Below, piece by piece: positions 1-11,817 of a stretch of DNA of 64,000 nucleotides (position 1 is its first letter; each line of letters opens with the position of its first letter). Source of the DNA: Saturnia japonica. Lineage: Eukaryota > Arthropoda > Insecta > Lepidoptera > Saturniidae. The translations under genes were made by a program, and so were the position numbers. The stretch is from contig CM065325.1 in the NCBI GenBank assembly GCA_033032175.1, positions 13,792,930-13,856,929 of the forward strand, written 5' to 3'. The notes under the pieces were generated by a model, which had not been told where the DNA came from, did not search any database, and was given only the letters and a program-made list of their open reading frames with translations.

Positions 1-205
1 GGGAGGAAGGAGTGGACCATGCGTATGTGTATTTAATAATCGGAATGGTTTTTCTACACTAACTAGCGCAATAGTCTAACTAGCGCAAAAAAGAAAAAAA
101 AAGGTCCCTTACAGAACCTATGTACCTGTGTGGTGTGCACGTGTGTGTGTTCATACGTGTGTAATGTTGTGTGTGGGTAACTAAGTGTTGCACGTATACC
201 CCACT
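1..205. other. Window start, low-complexity sequence
   Basis: Non-coding sequence with A-rich runs and a short (GT)n tract near 141-150. It leads directly into the LINE tail at 206-325 and may be the less conserved part of the same element; the frame is not open here. Confidence 0.4.
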
Positions 206-325
206 AGATGGAAAGACGGCCTAATATATGTCGCTGGGAGCCGTTGGGTGCAGGCCGCACAAGATCGGTCGCTCTGGAGATCTATGGGGGAGGCCTATGT
301 TCAGCAGTGGACGTCCTGCGGCTGA
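206..325 (+). pseudogene. C-terminal remnant of an RTE-like LINE polyprotein
   Basis: One frame reads WKDGLIYVAGSRW, then AAQDRSLWRSMGEAYVQQWT, and stops at 323-325. The W...AQDR..W...GEAYVQQW pattern is the conserved end of reverse transcriptase polyproteins from RTE-like non-LTR retrotransposons that are abundant in Lepidoptera. Only about 39 residues remain and no reverse transcriptase core is visible, so this is a 5'-truncated copy. The assignment rests on motif recognition; the clade could be a neighbour of RTE. Confidence 0.65.
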
Positions 326-1489
326 ATTTATGAGCATTAAAAAAGTGTAGTTGTTTGCATTTATATTACTACTGCTGAATTTTTCAGACTTCTCAGTTAA
401 AACGATTAAAACTTAAATTTTAATATTCTCGTCAAAAATATGCCGTTTTTTTTTAAAACCATATTGTCATAACTTTTAAATAATAAATACTAAAAGCATA
501 CAGATTAGAAAACATCAAGTGCATCGATGATAGTCACACGGTTCGCGTTATTGAACTATAAACAAACTTTTCGACCGGTTTATGTGTCTCGTGGACTATG
601 CTGTGACGGATTTCTTTCCTCGAGCTTTGTTATCTGACATCTTGGATTACCACCAGGTGAGTAAAACTGTTCTAGAAATAAAAAAAGTATTGCGGACCAT
701 ACTTAAATCTGATTTAAACGAGCGACCAAGAACTTCAAGCGAAATTATGTGCACTAAATCATTCTATTCCGCCTACCGTATTCGGATACGCGAACCGCGG
801 TCGTTCATCACGGTTCAACCCTATCGCGATTAGCACGTAAAGCGCAGCCCTAGCGCTCTCTAGCCCGCGATACGATCGTATTGCGCCAAATTGCAAGAAA
901 TGGCGGCAGTTGGCCGCATGCCAGCCCTACTAGCCTATTCTGTTATCAGGGGATATTTTAACCGATTGCGGTGAGCGTAATCGGTATTGATTGCTCTATT
1001 TGAATTTTAGTGCATTATTGATATCACTTTTGGGATTGTAACTGTTGAATAAGGAACGAGAATTTTAGGCTAAAATAAAATTTCTTCAGAATTTTAGTGT
1101 TGCCAACATTAATTCCAAGTTTACCTTAGTTATCTTTACAATTAAAAAAAGTTTTATGTATTTATACTTCTATGTATATATTTGTGACTGTTTTTTGTTC
1201 ATCATAATCATCATTTGCTAACTATTTTACATATGTAGAAGCCATAGATATATTTCCACGTGAATATTTTTCCGTATACATTTTTAAATGATTTTGTGCT
1301 TACACCAAATCCAGGTTTCGGTATTGTAAAATGTTAAAAAATCGGATGAGTCACACTGACACAATAGAAAAGACAAAAACAGACCTTCTAGACTTCAGTA
1401 GGAACATTGCATCGTAAGCGTGTTCTATGGTCTGTATTATGGTGAGTTTCTGAAGAGCTATTAAATCTGATTCCCTCCTCTCCATTCCA
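326..1489. other. Unassigned AT-rich stretch with a GC-richer patch
   Basis: An 83-codon open frame at 582-833 matches no family I know. The segment around 770-930 is richer in GC than its surroundings (several CpG, 'gcgatacgatcgtattgcgcc'), which could be a transposon edge or an untranslated exon. Nothing decides between these. Confidence 0.3.
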
Positions 1490-1760
1490 CAACAGAACCA
1501 CACGCGCTGGGCGTCGGAGTCACGATTTTATGGTAACCTCTATCTCGGCATGAATTGAAAGTTCTCTATGACTTATCTTTGTCGTACCGTGAAGCTGTGG
1601 AACCATATCCCGGCCAATATGTTCCCTCCTTCTTAAAGCGTAACGTGAAGAGAAATTTGTACAGAGAGCCGATGGATTTTAGATCTCTCGGTGGTCACCG
1701 TTGTGTTAGGATTGTACTGTGCTTACCATTAGGTACAGTACTGTATTTTATTTTTAGAAC
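1490..1760 (-). repeat. Interspersed repeat shared with 30535-30835
   Basis: Read on the minus strand this segment runs from 'atggtaagcacagta...' through 'aacggtgaccaccgagagatc' to a region ending near 'tggaatggagaggag'. The same order of blocks occurs on the plus strand at 30535-30835. The first block alone recurs at 13262 onward and at 21360-21430. A 161-codon frame opens here at 1555 but crosses into the next element and has no recognisable domain. Confidence 0.6.
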
Positions 1761-1975
1761 TGGTTATACTGATATCCATAAGGGCCTTGGAGCCTGGAAG
1801 GCCTTTACAGCTTTATCGTGGCTTGGGCCCGAGCCCTTAAGACACTCAGCTGTGAAAGTGTGGCAACATGCTCAAGGGTTCCAACCAGCCTACTATAAAA
1901 AGAGTAATTTATTGGTTTCACTTATCGGAGTAGAGAAACGAATAACGGCAAAACCGTCGGTGGATAATAAGTCTA

Positions 1976-2484
1976 TCTATACAATTAATAAAATTGAAGT
2001 GTCTGTTTGTAATGTCTGTCCGTTTACTAAATACATATGAAAGTATACACGATACCAATAACAAACACCCATTTTTAAATGTTTGTCTGTCTGTCTGTTT
2101 GTTCCGGGTAATCTCCGAATCGGTTGGACCGCTTTTGACGAGACTTTAACTGATAGATAGCTTATGATATAGGGAGTAACTTAGGCAACTTTTATCTTAG
2201 AAAAAGAATAAGGTTTCCGTACAAATAAAAAAAATGGTCATGGTGAATCAATTCGGACGCTTAAATAACTTACTCGAGTAAACCATAAGAGATATAGCAA
2301 ATTAATGTACTACATAATTACAGGCATTAAAAAGGTCTACAAAAAAGTGCGTGAGAGTATACATATATCTTCTAAGGAACACCCAAAATAAGCATTTTTG
2401 TCTTTAAAATAGCCGGGAGCGGGCGAGCAAGATTCGCGCAGGCATTCTGTAGTCCACGTGAGCGAAGCCACGGGCACAGCTAGT
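1976..2484 (+). mobile_element. Helitron-like non-autonomous element, family 1
   Basis: The element starts with TCTATACAATTAATAAAATT after an A and ends with GGGCACAGCTAGT, i.e. the TC...CTRRT arrangement of Helitrons. Near the 3' end CGTG and CACG can form a short hairpin around 'agcgaagc'. There is no long open frame and no visible terminal inverted repeat. Other copies lie at 16870-17385, 41105-41476, 22700-23070, 54363-54891 and 56985-57510. Helitron assignment is inferred from the ends; no Rep/helicase is encoded. Confidence 0.65.
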
Positions 2485-3119
2485 AGTAAATAAAAGTTTA
2501 GTCTGATTGTTGAAATATTCAATCAATTACTCACATCGCGTCCCGTCGATTTGGATACTGGCAAACGTTTACAGAATGAAAAAAAAAGAAGTTACGCAAT
2601 CCTAACTAAAACTTTGCCTTGTCAGTTGTGACGTTGACGTATTATCACTAAATTGATTGGCGATTGAAAACGCACGGTGGAAATGATCAATAAATCAATT
2701 CAACGATCGAAACGGAGTTTTCATCAATAAATCCTCCTTTTAGCTTTTATGTTCGTTTGACAGCGTTTGATGAAGTGCGCTTGGCAATTGGCAATTGTTT
2801 GTCCATCGCTTTTGCTTTTTTCCATACGGCGTGAATATGTTGCCCGTTCCGTACGTAGCCTTTCGAACTTACAAACATGTCGTAAAACATTTGAATCTTT
2901 CGCGGTTAGTACACGTTATATTGAGATATAAAACAGATAATTATAAAGCAAATTCAGCGTTTAAGAATACAAAATGTAGTAACAAAATCGTTACCTAAAA
3001 GAGTTGGTAACTATTGTATCCAAGTAAATGGCTGTTACTGTAAACATTTCAAAACAAAAAATTAAATTCAGTATTATCATTTAATTTTAGACACAGGGTT
3101 TCCTAGTAACATTTATTCC
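2485..3119. other. No recognisable feature
   Basis: AT-rich non-coding sequence. The longest open frame is 67 codons (2795-2998) and resembles nothing known. Confidence 0.4.
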
Positions 3120-3122
3120 TTA

Positions 3123-3598
3123 GGGGCCCTCCATAAAATTACGTCACACGTTTATGGGGAGGGAGGGGGCCGACGAAGTATGACAAGGGGTGGGGAGGGG
3201 TCCCAAATTTTGTGACATCACATTTTTTCAAAATATAATATTTTATATCTAAGTACATTAGAACTTCTTTAAGTCGAAAACCTCCCAAACTCGAAAGAAT
3301 GTGTTCCCTTACATTCAAGCCCCAAAACCTTTTTTTTTATGTTTTGTTAATTTTTATACCTTTGTTTGATTTGATGTTGATTTTATTGAAAAATAATTGA
3401 AATGGAAATTAAAATAATTTCCGGACACTGCTGTTATAATTTAATAAATTTCTAATTATAAAATTGCAAAATATGTGACATCACACTAGGAAGGGGGGGG
3501 GGGGGGGGGGAGTCTCACAAATGTGACCAGCTGTGACAAGGACGGGGGAGGGGTCAAAAAGTCATGAAATTCGTGTGACGTAATTTATGGATGGCCCC
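3123..3598. mobile_element. MITE with terminal inverted repeats and TTA target duplication
   Basis: The left end (GGGGCCCTCCATAAAATTAC...) and the reverse complement of the right end (GGGGCCATCCATAAATTACG...) match for about 28 bases, continuing into CGTCACACG. TTA flanks both ends (3120-3122 and 3599-3601). Sub-terminal G-rich stretches are also roughly mirrored. The interior has no coding capacity and contains an 18-base G run at 3493-3510. A 3-bp TTA duplication with GGG-type ends fits PIF/Harbinger-derived MITEs, but the superfamily is inferred. Confidence 0.75.
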
Positions 3599-3601
3599 TT
3601 A

Positions 3602-4689
3602 CAAGCTACATTATCAATTACCGTAATAAAAAAACGAACTTATTTTTCTTAAAATTATTAGGTTCGAATCGCGGCTCGTATGAAAGTTTATTTTAAACCT
3701 ATGAATGCAGTTTTGCGTATAATTAAAATAGATGTTATTTATGTTATGAATTTTTAGAATATGTTTCTCTTTCTCTTATAGTTGCAGAGTTCTCCACACT
3801 GACCCATTTCAATTTTACACTTTGTATATTTAAACATGTGCAACAACCACGCCGAAGCGTCGAGTGATTTAAAAAAGTAAGACAAACGGTTGTAGACCGC
3901 ATGTTAGTAAATTCATAGTTCTGTCTGTACATGTACCTAGTTATTTTTTTTACTAATTTCTTGACAGACATCACATTAACGTATAAAAGATCACGAATAT
4001 GCCAGTAATTTTTTTTTGCTCTCTACCTGTTTGTTTGTATGTCCGGTTTGACATACTTATCAGCTTGACCGAATATTATGAAATTTCTTACACGGGCAGT
4101 TTTTGTCATTGGTCAATTATAGGCTGTAAGAACTTTCGGCTTATCGGTTTCAAAATTGCTTAATTAGATTGTTTGGTACATTGTGACTGATACATAGTAC
4201 GAAATGACTACATTGAAGCCGTTAGTTAGAGATATCTGATATAGCTTTGCTCTTACTGCATACATAATCAGGGGTCCTTCCACTATCGCTGTGTGTCTTT
4301 ACAATGGTAAACCTATCAGGAGCGATAAAATTAAAAAAAAAACTTGAGGAAATAAAAAGTGATAAAGTAATATTCCATAATGAAAACGTTTCTCTGCAGT
4401 CATTGTAAAATAGGAAACGAAACGTTGGGTAAAAACGCATTATCGAAAAAAAAAATTCTTAGTAAAAAAATTACAATTATTTTTTTTACACCGGACCCCG
4501 GTCGAATTCAGAAAATTTGCTTTTTATACTAAAGGTCGGTAGACGTTATCTCGGCGAAGTATCGCCGATATAAAGTTCTGTGTGAAGCTACTATTTGTTC
4601 TCGTATGTAATTCAGATCGAGAAAAGACTTGATAGGAAATGAAGTTAATTTCCAACTTGAAAATATATTTTACCAAAGTAAAGTGAGAG
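3602..4689. other. No recognisable feature
   Basis: AT-rich sequence with short open frames only (76 codons or fewer). Confidence 0.4.
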
Positions 4690-4975
4690 AACTGTGCATT
4701 ATGGTAGGCACAGTATAATCAAAAAACCGTGGCAACCACCAAGATATGAACGATCCATCGCCATTCACCGCGGTCATTCTAGCCTGCATACACAGAAATT
4801 GGATATGTATCGGTTGATTCCGAAACGCGAGGAGAAGTACCGATTCTATATGACGGGATTTTTCACCAAATGCATGATGGTTTCGACCCAGTCAGGTTGT
4901 ATAGCGCTATTACCTCGCTACCGCTATTTCCTAGTTCGTTACTCAGGAGGGTACAGCACGTGCAGTAGTGGTTGA
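4690..4975 (+). repeat. Interspersed repeat, family A
   Basis: Contains the family A blocks in order: 'ggtaggcacagta', 'ggatatgtatcggttgattc' followed by 'cgaaacgcg', 'gcatgatggtttcgacccag', and 'tagttcgttactcaggaggg'. The same blocks recur in the same order at 13262-13535, and partly at 9110-9320 and 15926-16130. A 93-codon frame covers the copy but is not conserved in the others, so it is not a gene. Confidence 0.65.
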
Positions 4976-6099
4976 ATGAAGTATTTTAAGTCTTATTATG
5001 ATATTTAACCCCCCTACATTAAATATTATATACTTAATATCTATACAATTATAAAGAAGCTAAGTTTGTTCGTTGTAGGTGGTAAAGTTCCGAACTCTAC
5101 AGCCTAAAGATGGCAATGAAACATGGCGACGTGAATTTAATTAAAACTATAATAATCTCTAATACCTCACCCTCTGTGTAACAATGTAATATCTATCAGT
5201 TTTATAATTGTAATATTTAAAATAATATATATACACATATTTAGTTGTATAATGCTTACTTAGTTTTTAGTATGCAGCTGCATCTGTAAATGTATCTGTT
5301 TTTAACGGAAATTTTTAATGTCCTCTTGTAATAACACCCACGTTTAAAAAAAGGGTGAAATTTTATTAATAAATAAAAAAAAGTTTCGAACTAATGATCT
5401 GATTCTAAGAAAATATTTTACTAAGTAAATTAGATTATCCTTGAGTGATAAAGACTAAGAAAGGCTATATGTTTTATTCTTATTAATTTCCATAGTAATT
5501 AATGCATACGAAGTCGCAGTCCGTTGCTAGTGTTGAATAAATTCAAACACGATTTCCAGGAGACTCTTTTATTAGTATATCAAGTACTATATAATAGCAA
5601 GGAACTGATATATTACAGAAACCCATTAAAATATATTACAGTATCTATTTAATTATCAGAAGCCCTTACTTTCTATCGCTACAATTCTACTGACCTATAT
5701 CTTTTTATCGAGTCCTATTAGATTCTAAAATTAAAATCGATTGACTCAAACATGAGTAAAAGTGAATTCGATTCGTGAACAATGGGTATAGGGCTAAATA
5801 TAAAATGACACGGGAAGGTCGGAAGCCAATTTTCCTTGTGCGTTATCGCAGAAATTATTTTATTTTTAGGTCACTATTTACCTCTCTGTATTATTTAACA
5901 ATGGACCGTGTTTTGATTACTGAAATGATAACTTTCCAATACATATTTGAATCAGTTAATATTTTTTTGAGATAGAGTAATGTTTTTAATTAAAATACAC
6001 TTAGAAGTACTGTTTACCAAATGTTTTTATTTTATTTTATAGCAGTAGGGCGAAGTTACTGTATATTAATTGCAGCAGTCCCTAGATAAAATAATTTTT
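4976..6099. other. Mostly unassigned, with a short Helitron-like start
   Basis: At 5040 the sequence 'tctatacaattataaagaag' resembles the 5' end of the Helitron-like families, but no matching 3' end follows. The rest is AT-rich with frames of 66 codons or fewer. Confidence 0.35.
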
Positions 6100-6235
6100 A
6101 TCTGACTTCAACAAAAGACGGGAAGGTTACTCTCTATTTGAATTAAAAAAAATTATAGGTGTTCAGCCATAACTTCTTTGTTTATGAACCGATTTCAATG
6201 ATTCTTTTTGACGTGACAACGTCTTATAATTCGAT
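6100..6235 (-). repeat. Fragment of the 'TTGAAGTCGGT' MITE-like family
   Basis: The segment 'tctgacttcaacaaaagacg ... cataacttctttgtttatga' with 'accgatttcaatgattcttt' is the reverse complement of the repeat best seen at 37700-37925 and 16230-16450. Full copies appear to start with ACCGACTTCAA and end with TTGAAGTCGGT, suggesting terminal inverted repeats. Only one end is present here. Confidence 0.55.
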
Positions 6236-6240
6236 GGAGC

Positions 6241-6480
6241 TGGCTGCACGCACGAAAAAACATGACTCATGCGGCGTTACCTCGCTCTCAGGCGTTCCAT
6301 TTAAGTGCAAGCGAGAGCGCGGAACGAGCGACAAAAAGGCACAATCGGCCTCCGCGTTCAGCAGCGTTCGACATCTGTCTCTCTCCTACTTGAGTGAGCG
6401 ATGTGTCCGCGTGGACAGCTGCTATACAATAATACATTTACATGTTTTCGTCAAGTATGAAGTGCAGTGAAAAGTGAATG
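6241..6480. other. GC-richer patch, unassigned
   Basis: A CpG-containing island in AT-rich surroundings, with mirrored blocks 'cgctctcaggcgttcc' and 'gcgagagcgcggaacg'. It could be a fragment of an unrecognised repeat or an untranslated first exon ending near 'ataaaggtaaatg' (a donor-like site). A 103-codon frame crosses it but has no known domain. Confidence 0.3.
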
Positions 6481-7737
6481 TGGTGTCAATTGTTTATAGC
6501 AACGACAATTGCGGTGATAAAGGTAAATGATTCTTTCGATATTAAATATATGTTCAGTGATATATTGTCGAATATTCGTGCTTTCATCATTAAAATAAAT
6601 AGCATCGGTCAACTAGTGCAGCGATTATAGGTTTTTTTAAATGCAGTTGAACAAGATTTCATACTAACAGGCCAGTTAAATAAATCTTGTAATAAATGCG
6701 ATCACCAAAAGTGTTATTGTAAATAGTCACTACAAACTACAAACTATTTTTAATGCCGTACGGATACCAGGAGTTATTTTTCTTAGGTATAACGGAATCT
6801 AGTTTAACCAATTAATAATCGAAGCTTATATTAATATTCTTCCTTCATTTATTGATTTAATGGTAACAAGTGTTTATACACAATTATGCCAGTATCACTT
6901 GAAAACAATATTTTTCTAATCTTCTGAGTTAAAACAATTCTTTAACAAGATGGTGGCTCTCTTCTTAAAACTGTCCAGATAGTTTTTGTGGTATATTAAA
7001 ATTTATACTATTAGTTATTATTTATAAATCATTTCACTTGTGCACAATAACCAAACTATATCACGCAAAATGCCACCAATAGGAAAATACAGTCTGAGTC
7101 TAATATTTTACGTTTTGTTATTATCTACAATTTAATAAATCAAAGAGATTCAGCGTTAATTTTGTTATCACATGCTACACCCTTCGACTTATGTTATAAC
7201 GAACATAAATAACTGCGATCCATATACAGTATTCACCCTTAATTCTATTATGCTCTGAAAACATATTGTTAGTCCAAAGATTGTAAGGAGACGTGGGGTC
7301 TCACCCGGCATATATCAAAGATGAATAAAACAGGCCAAGGATAATTGGACTTGCATTTTTGATTTAAATCGTTTTTTGTACTGTTCACTTACCAATAAAG
7401 TGTTAGGAACCACCGTCACAAACATTTCTGCTGCAAAGTAAAATATTTATCGGAACAGTCTAAAAAGCTGTTACTAAATACTACGTACCTATCTGTTCCA
7501 AATAAATATTGGTGTGTGACACAAGAGCCAACTGTCTCAGTTTGGAACTTGCTCTTCTCTATTTCAATCGTAAGGATCTTTACTTTTTTAGAGAGAGATG
7601 CAAACAAATATGGCTTGGAATGAGCTCTTTACTCTTTTTAAATACAGTAGTAGAAAGATATAGCATTAGTAATAGGCTGTTATTTTGCAACAGGTTTAAA
7701 GAAGTGTTTTTTTGTAAATCGTTGTAAGTTTAGCGTT
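6481..7737. other. No recognisable feature
   Basis: AT-rich sequence with short overlapping frames on both strands, none recognisable. Confidence 0.4.
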
Positions 7738-7945
7738 GTGGCCACAATCTCACCTGATCCTAAATGACGATGTAGCCCAATATGGTAACACGCTAAGCCT
7801 AGTGAAAGACTGACTCTCAAGTGTAGCAGTTGCCGGAACACACCTATAGATGCTTGGTGACAGATTTTGAAACTTGCGGGTAACAGCTAGCTAGGCGGCT
7901 TACTATAGAAGAAAAAGCCCTTCCACCATGCTAAATGATTTGCTC
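7738..7945 (-). mobile_element. SINE family 2 copy, tRNA head missing
   Basis: The reverse complement matches the body of the SINEs at 32063-32333 and 35001-35270: 'catggtggaagggc', 'tagctagctgttaccc', 'aaatctgtcaccaagc', 'aggtgtgttccggcaactgc', 'cttgagagtcag'. The Pol III promoter part is not visible, so this is a 5'-truncated copy. Confidence 0.6.
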
Positions 7946-9109
7946 TCTTATGAAACAAGTCTATACGTTCCTCATTTATAATATTTATGGCGATAATATT
8001 ATTTGAGCCCTTGTGATCTGAAGACTTATTTTAAGTTTAAACAATTTTAAATAAACGAGCTCGTTTAAAGTGTCCTTTCTATCTTCATATTAGTTACTAT
8101 GTCTATATTAATTGACGTACGGTTTTTAAATGAATACTATTGTAATTGAGAATAATAGATTACCTAGTGGTATTAAAAATATTATTAGTGATTAGTATTA
8201 TTTTTTAATGTTTTTGTCATCATAAGAGTGATACGTTAATATGCGTAGATTGGACTTGTGATAGAAATTACTACAAACCAGCCTCGGCCAACTGAACATC
8301 ATAGACCACATAATAAAAAGTCTAAATTAACTGTTTTGAGATTTTTTCAAGTTGATTTTACAAGGCAAAAGCACCGTTAATTACATATTAAATTTATGTA
8401 TAACACAACACAAATAATGCTTTAGAACAAAACGTATCACGATTACAAAGTAGTTCTCTTTAATAAAAATAAAATAAAATGGAAATATTCTGTATAGTCA
8501 CGCGACCACCATTTTTCTATATTTATTTTGTCGTTTAAAAGGAAACACGGAAATAGTAACACACGAGACCATTCCGATGCCAACAAAAAGAAAATATAAC
8601 GAAGTCGCGAAGGTCAATGCTGATTGCTTAGCGTGTTGATTGATTGATATCTACAACATTCGGTGGGGAAAAACTGAACACAATTTTCGGCAAATGACTT
8701 CTCTTAATGAAAACAATATTTCAGACGCAAAGACGCTGTGAAAATAATTTCTAGATAATTTTTCAAGAAAATTCAGATTAAAATATATAATGTCACCAGT
8801 ACAATTTTTTCATAGTATCACGGTACAGTGACGACACTTTGCCTGGTTCTTAGGACTGCTATCATTCAACATTGTTGACACCGGGTAACAATTTGAAAAT
8901 CTCCGGACATTTGGGAAAATTGAGATTTTTCAACAGCCATCTTAAATTAAATTATGTTTTTAAACAAAAATAAGATATCTTTTTTTATTTCAACGAAATA
9001 TTTTTTTTTTTATTTAATTTATTTCAATTAATCCTATTTATCTCGTATGCAAAAAGTGACCTGTACGCCTTTCTAAATAGAAAAAAATCGACGAAACCCT
9101 GACGGATAG
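7946..9109. other. No recognisable feature
   Basis: AT-rich non-coding sequence without usable open frames. Confidence 0.4.
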
Positions 9110-9320
9110 CAGCTTTACTGATGATAAGCACAGTAAAATTCAAATCAACGGCTGCCACTAATAGATCAACAATTCATTGACAGTCGCCATACAAATAAAC
9201 CTCTAAGCAGTTACATGTACACTTACTGATTCCGAAACACGACAAACCAAAATATAGTCATTGTGAAGGGCTTATCACAACGTGTATGTTGGTCGAGACT
9301 CAGTTGAGTACAGATCACTA
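9110..9320 (+). repeat. Diverged family A repeat
   Basis: Shares 'acttactgattccgaaacac' and 'gacaaaccaaaatatagtca' with the central block of family A, and 'ataagcacagta' with its left block. It is more decayed than the copies at 4690 and 13262. Confidence 0.45.
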
Positions 9321-9628
9321 TAACCCCACTAGATTAGTGGATATAAACCTATTAATAATTTATTAATAAAAATAAAATAAAATACAGATGTCGATCCCAG
9401 AACTGCCCAGTGCCCAGTTGCCCAGTGAACCTGCTCCCATAGTAATGTTACAGACTGCGCGACAGTTACGTCAAAGTGAGCGCGCAGTTTTATGTATAAT
9501 CATAGCATTGAACTTGGTGACAAAAAAACACAATCAGTGGAGCGTTAAGGAATTCATACAACGTTTTTTGCTCTGAAAATTTGTTAGAGTACGAAATTGG
9601 ACTCTAATTTTCTGATATTAAACATATA

Positions 9629-10265
9629 CATTGTAAACTCTTTATAACGTTATCCTTTATAACGATAAACTCCCTATAACGTTGAAGTGAGCCCTACTTG
9701 GTTGGTTTGCGTTAAAACCCACATATTAAAACACTCTTTATAGCGATACGCCATTCTCTATTACGAAGAAATGTGTTCATATTTTTAGACAGTAAATATT
9801 TATTATCGGTAATATTGTTTATTATCAGGTAACAAAAGACTTTGAAGCTCCGAAACATCCGAGCTCGGTCTAGCTTTTGTTATCCTTAATTGCCTTGAAT
9901 ACGTGCAGTATGACGCATTGTTTTCTCGGAAGTGATGGTCTTCGACCAAGCATACTGGGTACCTATCGTATTATCAGTCGTAAACCTACTTTGAAACTGT
10001 TAACATGGCCAGTAAACGGAAAGCGATTAGTGTTAGATTAGATATGAATAGAATACATAAAATAATACAAAACAAGTACTGGCATAGCAAAAAACGTCAC
10101 ACTATATGTGTAAAAAATAATTTATAAGCATTTATTATCTAAGACATACATATTAAAAATTATTGTTAATTTGGTTGTTTTTTTGTTCACTCCATATAAC
10201 GATAACTCTCTATAACGACAAAAAATGTTGAGTCCCTTGAGTTTCGTTATAAAGAGTTTACACTG
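9629..10265 (+). mobile_element. Internally deleted pogo/Tigger-like DNA transposon
   Basis: The left end CATTGTAAACTCTTTATAAC and the reverse complement of the right end CAGTGTAAACTCTTTATAAC are near-identical terminal repeats, each bordered by TA (9627-9628 and 10266-10267). Several TATAACG motifs lie just inside both ends, as expected for transposase-binding sites. Inside, an ATG at 10005 begins MASKRKAISV, the usual start of CENP-B/pogo-type transposases, and then degenerates. Full pogo-like elements are around 2 kb or more, so most of the transposase (the rest of the DNA-binding part and the DDE domain) has been lost. Confidence 0.7.
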
Positions 10266-11129
10266 TATTTGACTTGTCTTACGGTAGCCACGATTTTTAA
10301 CCGACAGCGAAGGAGGAGAGTTAGGTTTTTCGAGCATATGTATGTATATATATTTCTTTGGCACGCTCTGTGGCCTAAACGGCTTGATGGATTTTAGCAT
10401 ACGAGTTATCGTTCGATTTGTCTTAACTTTGGTAGTGACATAGGCTATATATTAATTAAATACGACGTCTGGGAATCAAATAAAAAGCAAAAAAAATAAA
10501 AAAATGTTAGTTGTCATTTTGTTGCAGTCGCGTTTTTTTGTTTCCTTTTTAATAATTTAGCTTGTTATACACAATAATGACATATTCAATTACTTTGCAC
10601 CGCACTGTATATTCGTTTTAAAGTCACGCCTAGTATTATCGGTCATCTGCGAATAAATTAAACGAAACCATTACGCTTTCAAAGGATTTTCTGTGTCAAG
10701 TGTCCGCTGTGGCTTGCCAGGCTCAAAACACAATGCGAAGGGCCTCCGCGGATTATCTCGGCCGTTTCTCAGTATTTTTATTAAATCTAAGGGCACCTTA
10801 TGTAATCAAGATTCCGATTGGAAAAATACAATAGTCTTATTTACGATTGACGAGTTTCCCGGTTTTTTTTTTGCTTTTGAGTCATTTTTTTTAAAAATAT
10901 GCTTGGTGGTATGATACTAGAATAGACTAGTTGACTCTTTTTTTAAATTATGTCTTAAATGATTAATTATTGTACGATTAGAGAAAAAAAATTATGATAT
11001 TTTTTTTGGGCCTAAAAAACCGCAAAACTTTATTTTAAATTTTTACTTTACGTAAACAGGCGAAATGACGCTAACTATGCTACACTACGCTAACTACTAC
11101 AAACTACGACCAGCTTCAGTGATCCTACG
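10266..11129. other. No recognisable feature
   Basis: Unassigned. A 73-codon frame at 10693-10914 contains a slightly GC-richer piece but no known motif. Confidence 0.4.
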
Positions 11130-11817
11130 ATATATACTAATTATATATTATTATAGTATAATAAAGCAGACAAGTTTTTTTGTTTGTTTGTTTAAACATG
11201 CTAATCTCTGGGACTACCAGTTGGATGCGAAAAATTCTTCTTGTATATGATAGCCAAATTCACGAGAAATAGTATAAATAGTCTATCTATATATAGCTTA
11301 TCTAACATTAGCTACAGCTCTCAGCTAGCTTTAAATATTGATTTTTGTTAAGTAAGTCGGAGGAGGAATTGTTCTCGCACTGCCTTATCCGCATGTGCTT
11401 GCGTAATGGTTAATGAAATGTAAATACAATAATCTAAAAAAATATTGTTCCTTAGTATATCTAAAAAAAAGTCCGCGATATCATACACCTATCTCTTACA
11501 CATAAGCAACAATAATGTATTTGGTGACAAAAATATGTTGCAAATTAAAAAGTGATTAATGAGCATTATTTTTAGGCATGGAATATTAATCGTCACGAAA
11601 AAAAGTTACTTCATTAAAAAGACAGTCAGTTTTATAAAGATAAATTTTTCCCTTTACAGGATGTTATTTGGACTCATAGTTTAAGAGATAATGAAAAATT
11701 TAAATAATTTGTACTTGCGGGACGTGAGAACAATTATTATGATAGGCTACACGGGTGCGTCGGCGGCGCGGAGTTTGTTGAATAAAAACTCGGATGAAAC
11801 CGTGAGGCACAGCTAGT
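11130..11817 (+). mobile_element. Helitron-like element, family 2
   Basis: Begins around 'tatatactaattatatatta' followed by 'agtataataaagc' and a (TTTG)n stretch, and ends 'aaccgtgaggcacagctagt' at 11817. The body aligns by eye with the copies at 31213-31710 and 39637-40218: 'aatattgatttttgttaa', 'gcgtaatggt', 'cttagtatatctaaaaaaa', 'gagcattatttttaggcatg', 'ggatgttatttggac'. Non-coding; the Helitron assignment comes from the end structure. Confidence 0.6.

Noticed and set aside
1555..2040. 161-codon plus-strand open frame
   Set aside because: Spans the border of two unrelated repeats; the related copy at 30535-30835 does not keep the frame.
6159..6470. 103-codon plus frame
   Set aside because: Starts inside a MITE-like fragment and crosses into a GC-richer patch; no recognisable domain.
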